From positions 186,001 to 250,000 of the forward strand of contig CACJOY010000001.1 in assembly GCA_902595125.1 (NCBI GenBank): a DNA stretch of 64,000 nucleotides, in the 5' to 3' direction. Below, one piece after another: positions 15,828 to 24,563 of this stretch; the first letter of the stretch is position 1, and every line of letters begins with the position of its first letter. Below the pieces are notes generated by a model. That model ran no database searches and was not told where the DNA came from. It worked only from the letters and a program-made list of their open reading frames with translations. Made by a program: the position numbers and the translations under genes. This stretch comes from an uncultured Pelagibacteraceae bacterium (GTDB lineage Bacteria > Pseudomonadota > Alphaproteobacteria > Pelagibacterales > Pelagibacteraceae).

Positions 15828-16934
15828 TTATCTTTTATAAATAATTATTTTATCATTTGCTACTTTAGAGATAATTTTGGTTTTTTTACTGTATTTCTTA
15901 TCCAAAATATTTAAGGATGTAAAGTTAACATGTTCATTATATTTAGATAATTTTTTTGGACTTTTGAATAAATAAAATTTATCAAATAATCTATTAAATA
16001 GAAAAGCTTTAGTTAATTTGTCACCACCTTCCACTAATAAATTCCTTATACCATTTTTAAATACTATTTTTAAAATCTTATTTAAATTAAATAAATTATC
16101 TTGGTTTGTTTTTAATTTTATTAATCTAATACCTCTTTTTTTTAGAATTCGAATTTTATCAAAATTTAATGAATTGTGAAAAATAAATGTATTTTCTTTT
16201 TTTGAACTTTTGAAAATATAACTACTTTGTTTAATTTCTAAATTTTTATCTAAAATTATTCTTTTTGGAGAAAATTTTTCATAACCTTTTAATCTACAAT
16301 TAAGTTTTGGATTGTCTTTTAATAAAGTTTGATGTGAAATTAATATCGCATCATTCTTATATCTTAAAAAATGCGTTAACTTATCAGAAAAAGTGTCTGT
16401 TATTCTTTTATTTCCATAACTATAAATAAGTTTGTTTTTAGTAATTGCAATTTTACCAGTTACATATGGCAATTTGTATAATCTGTTACATATATATGAC
16501 TCGTAAAGATCCTTTGCTTTCTCTTTTAAAAGACCTTTTTGAACTTTTATTTTCTTCTTTTCTAAAATATTAAAACTTTTTCCTTTTACTTTTTTGTCAA
16601 TATCGTCAATAGAATAATAAACTTCTTTAATTCCATTTTTAATAATGTTGTTTGTGCATGGCGGTGTTTGCCCGTAATGGTTACATGGTTCAAGAGTTAT
16701 ATACATCTTAGATCCATTAACTTTTTCAATACTATTTTTTATAGCATTATATTCTGCATGGGGTCTTCCATTATAGCCTGTTTGTCCAATTGAAATAATA
16801 TTGTTATTTTTAACAATTACACAACCTACCGATGGATTGTTACCTGTTAATCCATTTCTAGATCTTGCGAGATTAATTGCAAGATTCATGAATTGTTTAT
16901 CTTGTGAGGAAAATTTACCTTTTTTTGAAGACAT
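15828..16934 (-). CDS. ribD: Bifunctional riboflavin deaminase/reductase
   Basis: RibD deaminates and then reduces the pyrimidine intermediate of riboflavin synthesis. The 368-residue product has an N-terminal zinc deaminase: [22 protein letters not shown], the HAEYNAI motif, and [17 protein letters not shown] with the zinc Cys. The C-terminal reductase half has [31 protein letters not shown], and [15 protein letters not shown] near residue 300. The reductase half is diverged and Lys-rich but the key spacing is kept. It overlaps nrdR by 20 bases. Confidence 0.94.
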   Translation of the reverse strand: MSSKKGKFSSQDKQFMNLAINLARSRNGLTGNNPSVGCVIVKNNNIISIGQTGYNGRPHAEYNAIKNSIEKVNGSKMYITLEPCNHYGQTPPCTNNIIKNGIKEVYYSIDDIDKKVKGKSFNILEKKKIKVQKGLLKEKAKDLYESYICNRLYKLPYVTGKIAITKNKLIYSYGNKRITDTFSDKLTHFLRYKNDAILISHQTLLKDNPKLNCRLKGYEKFSPKRIILDKNLEIKQSSYIFKSSKKENTFIFHNSLNFDKIRILKKRGIRLIKLKTNQDNLFNLNKILKIVFKNGIRNLLVEGGDKLTKAFLFNRLFDKFYLFKSPKKLSKYNEHVNFTSLNILDKKYSKKTKIISKVANDKIIIYKR

Positions 16935-17373
16935 CTATTTTGTCCACAAATTGTACAAAATCTTTTTCTTCTCTAAAATTTCTGTAGACTGACGCAAACC
17001 TTACATAAGCAACTGGATCAAGTTCTTTTAAACCTTCCATTACCATTGTTCCAATTGTATTACTTGAAATTTCACTTTGTCCAAGCTCTTCTAAAGATCT
17101 AGATATACGGCTGATAAATTTCTCAACAGTCTCAGTATCTAAAGGTCTTTTTTTTAAGGCAATGTAAATAGATTTAGAGAGTTTATCTCTATCAAATGAG
17201 GATTTTCTTCCATTTTTTTTGACTACCATTAATTCTCTGTATTGAATTCTCTCAAAAGTAGTAAATCTTTCACCACATGAGCAAAGTCTTCTTCTTCGTA
17301 TAGCTGTACCATCTTCAGTTGGCCGAGAGTCTACAACAGAAGTTTCGCCTTTTTTTTCACAAGGACAGATCAT
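16915..17373 (-). CDS. nrdR: Transcriptional repressor NrdR with compressed zinc knuckles
   Basis: NrdR represses ribonucleotide reductase genes using a zinc ribbon and an ATP/dATP-sensing ATP-cone. The 152-residue product begins [18 protein letters not shown] and continues [20 protein letters not shown], the NrdR DNA-binding region. In most NrdR proteins the knuckles are CxxC twice; here both are CxC (Cys3/Cys5 and Cys31/Cys33), each one residue shorter. The ATP-cone follows ([16 protein letters not shown] near 51-66), and the C-terminal half contains [15 protein letters not shown]. Length and order (ribD-nrdR-glyA) are normal. Whether zinc still binds in the usual way cannot be told from sequence. 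Confidence 0.93.
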   Translation of the reverse strand: MICPCEKKGETSVVDSRPTEDGTAIRRRRLCSCGERFTTFERIQYRELMVVKKNGRKSSFDRDKLSKSIYIALKKRPLDTETVEKFISRISRSLEELGQSEISSNTIGTMVMEGLKELDPVAYVRFASVYRNFREEKDFVQFVDKIDVFKKR

Positions 17374-18683
17374 CTATTTAAATTTTTATAAATAGGAAAT
17401 TTAGAACATAAATTTACAACTTCATTACGAACTTCTTCTTCAACCTTGCTGTTGTCCTCAGGATTTTCAGATAATCCTTTTATAACTTTTGTAATTAAAT
17501 TTCCAACTTCTTCAAATTCTTTTAAACCAAAACCTCTTGTAGTCGCTGCTTGAGAGCCTAATCTAATTCCAGAAGTTATCATAGGTTTTTCAGTATCGAA
17601 TGGTATTCCATTTTTATTACATGTAATGTTGGCTCTACTTAAGCTTTCGGACGCTAGATTACCTTTTACATTGAACGGTCTAAGGTCAACAAGCATTAAA
17701 TGTGTATCTGTTCCTCCTGAATAAATTTTGAAACCATTGTTCTTTAAAGTTTCAGATAATATTTTTGCATTAGCTAAAACATTCTTTATATAAGTTTGAA
17801 ACTCAGGCTTTAAAGCTTCAAAAAAACCAGCTGCTTTTGCAGCAATAATATGCATCAAAGGTCCTCCTTGATATCCAGGAAAAACAGCTGTATTAAATTT
17901 TTTTCCAAGATCTTCATCATTTGAAAGGATAATGCCTCCTCTTGCACTTCTAAAAACTTTGTGTGTTGTTGATGTAACTACATGTGCATAGTCACACGGA
18001 TTTGGGTAACCTTTACCAGCAACCAATCCTGAGAAATGAGCCATATCAACCATTAAATAAGCTCCAACTTTATCTGCAATTTCTCTAAATTTTTTAAAAT
18101 CAATCACTCTAGAATAAGCACTTCCACCGGCAATTATTAATTTAGGCTTATGTTCTAAAGCGAGTTTTTCAACATTATCATAATCTATTAATTCAGACTT
18201 CTTATCAACGTCATAACTTATTGCGTTAAACCATTTACCAGACATTGAAATTTTTAACCCATGCGTAATATGACCACCAGAATTTAAGCTCATCCCCAAG
18301 AAAGTATCATTAGGTTTTAATAAGGCTAAAAAAACCGCTCCATTGGCTTGTGCACCTGAGTGTGGTTGAACATTCGCATATTTACAATTAAAGAGTTTTT
18401 TTATTCTATCAATTGCTAATTGTTCAGCAACATCAACATGTTCACATCCATTATAATATCTTTTGCCGGGATATCCTTCTGCATACTTATTAGTTAAAAC
18501 TGATCCTTGAGCTTCTAGGACAGCTTGTGAGACGATGTTTTCTGATGCAATAAGTTCTATATGATTTTGTTGTCTAACTAACTCATCATTTATAGCTTCA
18601 AAAAGTTCTGGATCTGATTTCGATAAACTCTTTTCAAAAAAGTCTTCATAATTTGAATTTATATATTTTGTTTCACTAGACAT
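17370..18683 (-). CDS. glyA: Serine hydroxymethyltransferase
   Basis: A PLP enzyme that interconverts serine plus tetrahydrofolate and glycine plus methylene-tetrahydrofolate. The 437 residues include [20 protein letters not shown] near 37-56, [30 protein letters not shown], and the PLP lysine in [15 protein letters not shown] near 243. Length is close to the family norm. It overlaps nrdR by 4 bases and follows rpiB by 8. With sarcosine oxidase (30527-35620) it links glycine, serine and one-carbon flow. I see no glycine riboswitch in front of it; the gap to rpiB is only 8 bases. Confidence 0.97.
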   Translation of the reverse strand: MSSETKYINSNYEDFFEKSLSKSDPELFEAINDELVRQQNHIELIASENIVSQAVLEAQGSVLTNKYAEGYPGKRYYNGCEHVDVAEQLAIDRIKKLFNCKYANVQPHSGAQANGAVFLALLKPNDTFLGMSLNSGGHITHGLKISMSGKWFNAISYDVDKKSELIDYDNVEKLALEHKPKLIIAGGSAYSRVIDFKKFREIADKVGAYLMVDMAHFSGLVAGKGYPNPCDYAHVVTSTTHKVFRSARGGIILSNDEDLGKKFNTAVFPGYQGGPLMHIIAAKAAGFFEALKPEFQTYIKNVLANAKILSETLKNNGFKIYSGGTDTHLMLVDLRPFNVKGNLASESLSRANITCNKNGIPFDTEKPMITSGIRLGSQAATTRGFGLKEFEEVGNLITKVIKGLSENPEDNSKVEEEVRNEVVNLCSKFPIYKNLNR

Positions 18684-18691
18684 ATTATTTT

Positions 18692-19117
18692 CTATATTTT
18701 TTTTACTCTTTTATTGTGTCTTCCACCTTCAAATTTTGTGTTAATAAAAGTCTCAACACATTTAAATGCAATATTTTTTTTTGTCAATCTAGATCCTAGT
18801 GTAATAATATTTGCATTGTTATGCAATCTAGATAATTTGGTGTTTTTGACCGAATAACACACTGCTGCTCTTATTTTTTTATGACGATTTGCTGCCATTG
18901 ACATGCCCATACCTGAACCACATACTAATATGCCCATATATTTGCTATTAGTTCTTACTTTCTTACAAAGCTTATGAGCAAAGTCAGGATAATTTACAGA
19001 AATATTAGAGCTATTTGTTCCTAAATCTAAAAACATATATTTTTTGGAAAATTTTTTTTTAATTTTCTCCTTTAAATTAAAACCTGCATGATCAGATGAT
19101 ATAAATATTTTTTTCAA
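18692..19117 (-). CDS. rpiB: Ribose 5-phosphate isomerase B
   Basis: RpiB interconverts ribose and ribulose 5-phosphate, supplying pentose for nucleotides and riboflavin. The 141 residues start [19 protein letters not shown] (the SSDHAG sugar-phosphate motif) and contain [27 protein letters not shown] with the catalytic Cys near residue 66, and [14 protein letters not shown]. Length matches RpiB. rpiB-glyA-nrdR-rib order is typical of alphaproteobacteria. It lies 1 base from the upstream dioxygenase-like gene. Confidence 0.95.
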   Translation of the reverse strand: MKKIFISSDHAGFNLKEKIKKKFSKKYMFLDLGTNSSNISVNYPDFAHKLCKKVRTNSKYMGILVCGSGMGMSMAANRHKKIRAAVCYSVKNTKLSRLHNNANIITLGSRLTKKNIAFKCVETFINTKFEGGRHNKRVKKI

Positions 19118-19118
19118 A

Positions 19119-19709
19119 TTAATTAAATTTATAGTCTAAAACACAAGCTACTAAATGAATTCTATTTTCTTCTCCACCATTGAAAGCATTGTGATATTTT
19201 GTATTATTAGTTATCCAGACAGAACCATCTGCTGGCATATGTTTGGCAATATTATCAATTACCATAATTGAACCCGGGTTTGTAATTATTGGGATGTGTA
19301 ATCTAGGTTCTGGATCTCTATGCCAGCTGAGAGTAGATCTTGGCTCTTTAAGCAATACTCTTACTCTCCCTAGTTTATATTTAGAAGATAAGACATCGAA
19401 CACTTCTTTGAAATAAGTATCTTTGTAATCATCAATAAATTCTGAATACGCTTCTTCATTTATTTTTTCGTCTCTCATAGCTTCTTTTCCTGATGAGTCA
19501 GGTTTGGTCCAAAAAACACCTCTAGCTTTATGACCCTTAATTGAATCTGGATCTCCTGGGATTTGAGTTAAAGAGATAGCTCCAAAATTTGATATACCTT
19601 TAACTCCAGTAAATTTCTTAATAGCCAATATTTCTTTGTAAGCTTTCTGTAATTTATTAATATCAAATTTAAGATCTTGTTTTTGAAAATCGTTAAAATT
19701 TAAATTCAT
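19119..19709 (-). CDS. Aspartyl/asparaginyl beta-hydroxylase-like 2-oxoglutarate dioxygenase
   Basis: A 196-residue cupin-fold protein with the pattern of the aspartyl/asparaginyl beta-hydroxylase family. The core is SWHRDPEPRLHIPI near residues 128-141, containing an HxD Fe(II) pair, then a distal HNAFNGGEENRIHLV near 171-185 with the second His and the Arg that binds 2-oxoglutarate. There is no signal peptide. Its substrate is not evident. It is the first gene of the minus-strand rpiB-to-thiL run and stands 94 bases from the divergent hemB gene, so the run's promoter is probably in that gap. A small-molecule hydroxylase is as likely as a protein hydroxylase. Confidence 0.7.
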   Translation of the reverse strand: MNLNFNDFQKQDLKFDINKLQKAYKEILAIKKFTGVKGISNFGAISLTQIPGDPDSIKGHKARGVFWTKPDSSGKEAMRDEKINEEAYSEFIDDYKDTYFKEVFDVLSSKYKLGRVRVLLKEPRSTLSWHRDPEPRLHIPIITNPGSIMVIDNIAKHMPADGSVWITNNTKYHNAFNGGEENRIHLVACVLDYKFN

Positions 19710-19803
19710 TTGCAGTATATTGTCTCCTTTTAAAATTATTTAATATCCTTTTTAAGATATATTTGTATATTACATTTGTCGCATTATTTATATAGATTTA
19801 GAC
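19710..19803. promoter_or_regulatory. Divergent promoter region between the dioxygenase-like gene and hemB
   Basis: A 94-base AT-rich gap between divergent genes. It must hold the hemB promoter and probably the promoter of the long minus-strand run ending at thiL. TATA-like stretches are present in both directions (for example around 19758-19776 and 19788-19796), but base composition makes any single -10 or -35 call unreliable. No stable hairpin or known riboswitch is visible. Confidence 0.4.
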
Positions 19804-20793
19804 ATGATTACTGGAAAATACCCTAGTTTAAGACTTAGACGTAGTAGAAAAAATGATTGGTCTAGAAGACTAATAGAAGAAAATAATCTTACCTCTAACG
19901 ATTTTATATTACCAATCTTTCTCATGGATGGAAAAAATAAAAGACAATCAATAGAATCAATGCCTGATGTTTATCGTTATACACTAGATAAATTGAGTTT
20001 TGTTATAGATAAAGCTATTAAAAATAATTTACCTATGGTTGCATTGTTCCCATATACTCAAAATAATAAAAAGAATTCACTTGGAACTGAAGCTTTAAAT
20101 GAAGATAATTTAGTTTGTAAGGCTATCCATTTAATCAAAAAAAAGTATAAAAACGAAATTGGCATTATGTGTGATGTTGCATTGGATCCATACACCTCAC
20201 ATGGTCACGATGGATTATTAAAATCTGGATATATTTTGAATGATGAAACTATAGAAATTTTAATAAACCAATCATTACTACAGGCACAAATTGGTTGTGA
20301 TGTGCTGGCGCCATCTGACATGATGGATGGAAGGATTGGAAAAATTAGAAGAGCATTAGATAAAAATGGATATAAAATGACACAAATTTTATCTTATGCT
20401 GTTAAATATGCTTCAAGTTTTTATGGACCATTTCGAGATGCTGTTGGATCAAAAGGCTTACTAAAAGGAAATAAAAAAAATTATCAAATGGATTTTAAAA
20501 ACAGTAATGAAGCATTGAGGGAAGTTGCTTTAGATATTAAAGAAGGGGCTGATATGGTTATGGTAAAACCCGGTTTACCTTATTTAGATATAATCAGCTC
20601 TATTAAGCAAAATTTTAAAATACCTGTAATGGCCTATCAGGTATCTGGTGAATACAGTCTTTTAGCTAATGGAATAAAAAAAGGTTTAGTCAGCAAAGAA
20701 ATTATAATTGAGAGTTTAATTGCTTTTAAAAGAGCAGGTGCAAATGCAATTGTAAGTTATTATTCAGATAGAATAAATGATATCCTGAAATAA
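19804..20793 (+). CDS. hemB: Delta-aminolevulinic acid dehydratase (porphobilinogen synthase)
   Basis: HemB condenses two aminolevulinates to porphobilinogen in heme synthesis. The 329 residues begin with YPSLRLRRSRKNDWSRRLI and contain IMCDVALDPYTSHGHDGLL near 119-137, DVLAPSDMMDGRIGKIR, YAVKYASSFYGPFRDA, and the active-site lysine in MVMVKPGLPYLDI near residue 250. The zinc Cys cluster (CxCxYxxHGHCG) is replaced by DVALDPYTSHGHDG, the zinc-free, magnesium-type site common in alphaproteobacteria. The stop codon abuts the recO stop on the other strand (TAATTA). Confidence 0.96.
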   Translation: MITGKYPSLRLRRSRKNDWSRRLIEENNLTSNDFILPIFLMDGKNKRQSIESMPDVYRYTLDKLSFVIDKAIKNNLPMVALFPYTQNNKKNSLGTEALNEDNLVCKAIHLIKKKYKNEIGIMCDVALDPYTSHGHDGLLKSGYILNDETIEILINQSLLQAQIGCDVLAPSDMMDGRIGKIRRALDKNGYKMTQILSYAVKYASSFYGPFRDAVGSKGLLKGNKKNYQMDFKNSNEALREVALDIKEGADMVMVKPGLPYLDIISSIKQNFKIPVMAYQVSGEYSLLANGIKKGLVSKEIIIESLIAFKRAGANAIVSYYSDRINDILK

Positions 20794-21474
20794 TTATCTT
20801 AAGCTATTAATGAAATGCTGTCTGCTTAAAGGTTGATTAAGATTATTAGGTTTTAATATTGTTTTATCTAAATAATCACCCACAAGTTTCAAACCATCTA
20901 ATAAGTTTTCAAGGTTTTCTTTATTATTATTTTTATCAATTAGAAAATTTGGGATAACTTTTTTATCGATATTTGATTTTGAAATGTATTGTAATTTGTT
21001 CCCAATTAATTTCTTATCAACTAAATTCTTAATTTCTAAATCATAACCTAAAATCTTGAGCAGATTTAATTCCCAATAAACATAATTTTTGATCCAATTA
21101 TCTGATTTTAAAAATTTAAAAAAATCTTCAATTAAAAAAAAAACATCTTTATTTTCTTGAAAATCAGCTGTTAACAATTTTATTAAATGCATTGCTGATG
21201 TAATACATGACAACTTTTGATTATTATCAAAATAAAATGGAGATAAAGCTTTTTGGATTTCAACTTTAAAATACCCAAGTTTATTATCTGATTTTGATGC
21301 ATAATTAATATAAATTTGATTACCAATTTGAAGATAATTTTTTATTTTTTTTGAGGTTCCGCCGAAAATAATACCAGAAACTTTTCCATGATTTTTAGTA
21401 TAAACTTCAGAAATTATAGAATTTTCACTATATCTATTTTTTGTAAGCAGAAAACCTAAATCATCCCAATTCAT
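20794..21474 (-). CDS. recO: DNA repair protein RecO
   Basis: RecO loads RecA on SSB-coated gaps with RecR. The 226-residue product begins MNWDDLGFLLTKNRYSENS, resembling the RecO OB-fold start (GiVLxxrxysEns), then VYTKNHGKVSGIIFGG near 26-41. The C-terminal half is helical (VYWELNLLKILGYDLEI matching the conserved eLrLLeelGy segment), without an obvious zinc site. The gene lies 1 base after rnc on the same strand; era, which is normally between them, is absent. Diverged but recognisable. Confidence 0.88.
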   Translation of the reverse strand: MNWDDLGFLLTKNRYSENSIISEVYTKNHGKVSGIIFGGTSKKIKNYLQIGNQIYINYASKSDNKLGYFKVEIQKALSPFYFDNNQKLSCITSAMHLIKLLTADFQENKDVFFLIEDFFKFLKSDNWIKNYVYWELNLLKILGYDLEIKNLVDKKLIGNKLQYISKSNIDKKVIPNFLIDKNNNKENLENLLDGLKLVGDYLDKTILKPNNLNQPLSRQHFINSLR

Positions 21475-21475
21475 T

Positions 21476-22138
21476 TTAACGAATATTCTTTAAGCATAAA
21501 ATGGCTGCATTTTGTTCCGCATCTTTTTTTGATTTACCTTTTGAAACGTAAAATTTAGTATCAGATAATTTTACACCAACCTTAAAAATAGGTTTATGTT
21601 TTGGTCCTGTATTAGAAATCAATTTATAAATAGGTAATTTTTTAAATCTTTTTAACGAAAGTTCCTGTAATGTTGTTTTAGCATCAACTTTGGTAACAAC
21701 ACTATCTTTGATGTGTTTAGACCATTGATTCAAAATAAATTTTTCAACAATTGAAAACCCTTTTTCAAGATATATAGAACCAATTAAAGCCTCACAACTA
21801 TCTGCTAAAACTTTATCTTCAATCATATTATTTTTTTTTTTAACATTAAAAGTCAGGATAAATTTTTCTAATTCTAATTTTTTGGCTATTTCTAAACAAG
21901 TTTTTTTATTCACCAGTGATGCGAATTTTTTATCTAAGACTCCTTCTTTTTCTTTTGGATAAATTTCTAAAAGTTTTTTTGCCATAACTAAACCTAGAAC
22001 TCTATCACCTAAGAATTCCATTTTTTCATTATTTTTTTTTTTATCAAAACTTTTGTGTGTGAGAGATCTAATTAATAAATCTTTATTTTTAAATGAAATC
22101 TCAATTTTTTTTTCTAAATTAAAATAATCTATTTTCAT
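21476..22138 (-). CDS. rnc: Ribonuclease III
   Basis: RNase III cleaves double-stranded RNA in rRNA and mRNA maturation. The 220 residues have the nuclease signature NEKMEFLGDRVLGLVMA near residues 37-53, with the metal-binding acidic residues, and the second acidic site in ADSCEALIGSIYLEKG near 111-126. The C-terminal dsRNA-binding domain runs from KTTLQELSLKRFKKLPIY to SKKDAEQNAAILCLKN. It abuts lepB (1-base overlap) and is followed by recO. Confidence 0.96.
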   Translation of the reverse strand: MKIDYFNLEKKIEISFKNKDLLIRSLTHKSFDKKKNNEKMEFLGDRVLGLVMAKKLLEIYPKEKEGVLDKKFASLVNKKTCLEIAKKLELEKFILTFNVKKKNNMIEDKVLADSCEALIGSIYLEKGFSIVEKFILNQWSKHIKDSVVTKVDAKTTLQELSLKRFKKLPIYKLISNTGPKHKPIFKVGVKLSDTKFYVSKGKSKKDAEQNAAILCLKNIR

Positions 22139-22872
22139 TATTTAATCTTTTTAAAGAATCTGTCTAATCTTATAGATTTGTTCCATTTCCAAAAATATAA
22201 AATACTTCCGAACGATTTATCTGATGAAAAAAAAATAAATTGAGCTTTCCCTACTAGATTATCTTCATGAACATATCCAACACTTGTTAAAAATCTACTG
22301 TCTTTAGAACAATCTCTATTATCACCTAAAAAAAAATAATGTTTATCGGGAACTATGAATGGGTCTGAATTTTGGTAACTATTTTTTTTAGAGTATACAG
22401 TCAAATGCTTTTTTTTTTTTGATATAGACTCTTCAAAAAGAAAGGTATCAAATTCACTTTCACCACAAAAAATTTTTTTTTTATTTTTTAATTTAGATTT
22501 TAATATTTCACTGTTGTTCACATATAAATTTGAGTCAATAAATTGAATTTGATCACCTGGAAGACCAATTAATCTTTTGATATAATCAGTCCTATTATCA
22601 GCGGGGGTTTTAAAAACAACAACATCACCTCTCTTTGGTTTATTTTGCAAAATTCTACCCTGAAAAAAAGGTGGGCTGAACGGAAATGAGTGCTTACTAT
22701 AACCATAAGAATATTTTGTAACAAAGAGTCTATCACCAACGAGTAAATTGGGCTCCATAGATGAGGATGGAATGTAGAATGGCTGTATAAAGATTGATCT
22801 AATAATAATTGCTATTATTAGTGCATAAAATAATGTTTTAGCATTTTCTATAAAAAATTTTTTAGTAAACAT
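22138..22872 (-). CDS. lepB: Signal peptidase I
   Basis: LepB cleaves signal peptides at the periplasmic face. The 244-residue protein has one N-terminal membrane span (TLFYALIIAIIIRSIFIQ), then SSSMEPNLLVGDRLFVTKYS with the catalytic Ser near residue 37, the catalytic-Lys region RTDYIKRLIGLPGDQIQ near 94-110, and box E GDNRDCSKDSR near 184-194. All required motifs are intact. Its position between acpS and rnc follows the usual alphaproteobacterial order. Confidence 0.96.
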   Translation of the reverse strand: MFTKKFFIENAKTLFYALIIAIIIRSIFIQPFYIPSSSMEPNLLVGDRLFVTKYSYGYSKHSFPFSPPFFQGRILQNKPKRGDVVVFKTPADNRTDYIKRLIGLPGDQIQFIDSNLYVNNSEILKSKLKNKKKIFCGESEFDTFLFEESISKKKKHLTVYSKKNSYQNSDPFIVPDKHYFFLGDNRDCSKDSRFLTSVGYVHEDNLVGKAQFIFFSSDKSFGSILYFWKWNKSIRLDRFFKKIK

Positions 22873-23258
22873 TATTGAACCTTTAAAATTGTAAATGATA
22901 CTGAATAATCTTTCTCGTCTGATATTGATAGAAATAAATCATATTTTTTAATTTTAAATTTTTTAAAAATTACATCATCAATTTTTTTTGTTTTTAAAAA
23001 ATATGGTTTTCCTAATTTATTATTTAAAATTTGAACATCTTTAAAATTGAGATTATATCTAAAACCAGTACCTAGTGCCTTAACTAGAGCCTCTTTTGCT
23101 GAAAATCTTTTAGCAAAATAATTTGTTTTATCAAAAAATTTTTTTGAGATTTCAATTTCTTTTTTTCCAAATGTTCTAATTAAAAAATTATTATTTTTTA
23201 TTAAATTTTTGATTCTCTTATTATGTACAATATCTACGCCTATACCTAAAATTTTCAT
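22872..23258 (-). CDS. acpS: Holo-[acyl-carrier-protein] synthase
   Basis: AcpS attaches the phosphopantetheine arm to acyl carrier protein. The 128-residue product opens MKILGIGVDIVHNKRI, with the metal-binding Asp, and has FAKRFSAKEALVKALGTG near residues 48-65, the second signature containing the Glu that binds magnesium. Length is typical. It is packed between pdxJ (1-base gap) and lepB (1-base overlap). Confidence 0.95.
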   Translation of the reverse strand: MKILGIGVDIVHNKRIKNLIKNNNFLIRTFGKKEIEISKKFFDKTNYFAKRFSAKEALVKALGTGFRYNLNFKDVQILNNKLGKPYFLKTKKIDDVIFKKFKIKKYDLFLSISDEKDYSVSFTILKVQ

Positions 23259-23259
23259 C

Positions 23260-23979
23260 TTAAACTTTTATAATTTTATTAAAATTATTTATAATCTTAT
23301 TCAAACCGTAAAAAACAGATTCACCTATTAAAAAATGTCCTATATTAAATTCTTGGATTTCATTAATTTTGGTTAATAATTTTGTAGTTTTGTAATCTAA
23401 CCCATGGCCAGCATGAACTTCTATACCTAGATTGTTTGCTAATTTTGAGCTTTTTTTAACTCTTACTAATTCTTTTGAAAAGTTTTTTCCAGATTTAACT
23501 AAGTTTGCTAAATGGCCGGTGTGAATCTCAATGCAGTCTGTTTTTATTTCATTAGCTATTCTGATGTCATTTAAAGATGGATTAATAAATAAGCTCGTTC
23601 TAATTCTTTTTTTGGCGAATTTAGATATTATCTTTTTAATTTTATCTTTATTTTTTTTTAAATCCAAACCACCTTCAGTTGTAATTTCTTTTCTGTTTTC
23701 TGGAACTATACATATAAAATCTGGTTTTAGTTTAAGAGCTATCTCAACAATTTTTGAATTTGTGGATATTTCTAAATTAACTAGAAGATTTTTTATTGAA
23801 CAAATTTTTTTAGCGTCTAAATCATTAATATGCCTTCTGTCTTCTCTTAAGTGAATTGTTATTGAATCTGCTCCAGCTTTTTTAACAAATTTAGCTGCAT
23901 AAAGAGGATTTGGATGTAATTCACCCCGCGCATTTCTTAATGTGGCAACATGATCTATATTAACACCTAAACGTTTCAC
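23260..23979 (-). CDS. pdxJ: Pyridoxine 5'-phosphate synthase
   Basis: PdxJ closes the pyridoxine ring in the DXP-dependent vitamin B6 route. The 239 residues start RLGVNIDHVATLRNARGE, the diagnostic PdxJ N-terminus, and contain GADSITIHLREDRRHINDLD near 35-54, VPENRKEITTEGGLDL near 98-113, EIHTGHLAN, and EVHAGHGLDYKT near 195. All core motifs are intact, so it looks active. It overlaps pyrE by 4 bases. The rest of the B6 route (pdxA, pdxB and so on) is not in this window. Confidence 0.96.
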   Translation of the reverse strand: MKRLGVNIDHVATLRNARGELHPNPLYAAKFVKKAGADSITIHLREDRRHINDLDAKKICSIKNLLVNLEISTNSKIVEIALKLKPDFICIVPENRKEITTEGGLDLKKNKDKIKKIISKFAKKRIRTSLFINPSLNDIRIANEIKTDCIEIHTGHLANLVKSGKNFSKELVRVKKSSKLANNLGIEVHAGHGLDYKTTKLLTKINEIQEFNIGHFLIGESVFYGLNKIINNFNKIIKV

Positions 23980-24563
23980 TTAATAAATCTACTTCCAGGA
24001 ATGGTTATTGGTAATAATTTAAGATTTTTTGGCAAATTTGTCTTCTTATAACTAGGAACATCTATCTTTATCTGAGAAATAATCTTATTTTTTATTTTAA
24101 GATTTTTTTTGTTCGATCTATCGATAATTGATGCAAAACCCAATAATTTAGCTTTACTTTTTTTTATCAATTTAACACATTCCATACTTGATTTTCCTGT
24201 AGTGATAACATCTTCAATAACTAAAACTCTAGAACCCTTTTTAATTTTAAAACCTCTCCTTAAGGCAAACTTACCTAAAACTCTCTCACAAAAAATTGTT
24301 TCTTTTCTCAAAATTTTTCCAATTTCATAACCTATGATGATTCCACCCATAGCTGGAGCTAAAATTAGATCAATTTTATTAAAGTTTTTTTTAATTTTGC
24401 TAGCTAATGATTTGCAAATCTTTTCCGCTAAGTGGGGAAAACTCAATAATTTAGCACATTGAATATATTTAGATGAATGTAATCCAGATGACAAAATGAA
24501 ATGACCTTCTAATAATGCGTTAGTTTTTTTTAAAATATCTAAGGATTTTTTGTGTGAAAGCAT
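23976..24563 (-). CDS. pyrE: Orotate phosphoribosyltransferase
   Basis: PyrE joins orotate and PRPP to give OMP in pyrimidine synthesis. The 195 residues include LLEGHFILSSGLHSSKYIQC near 17-36, the orotate-binding region, and the PRPP loop VLVIEDVITTGKSS near 113-126. Length is slightly shorter than the enteric form. The chosen ATG at 24563 lies 44 bases inside the 3' end of the RSH gene, and no later ATG preserves the conserved N-terminus. pyrE-pdxJ-acpS-lepB-rnc order is typical of alphaproteobacteria. Confidence 0.94.
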   Translation of the reverse strand: MLSHKKSLDILKKTNALLEGHFILSSGLHSSKYIQCAKLLSFPHLAEKICKSLASKIKKNFNKIDLILAPAMGGIIIGYEIGKILRKETIFCERVLGKFALRRGFKIKKGSRVLVIEDVITTGKSSMECVKLIKKSKAKLLGFASIIDRSNKKNLKIKNKIISQIKIDVPSYKKTNLPKNLKLLPITIPGSRFIK

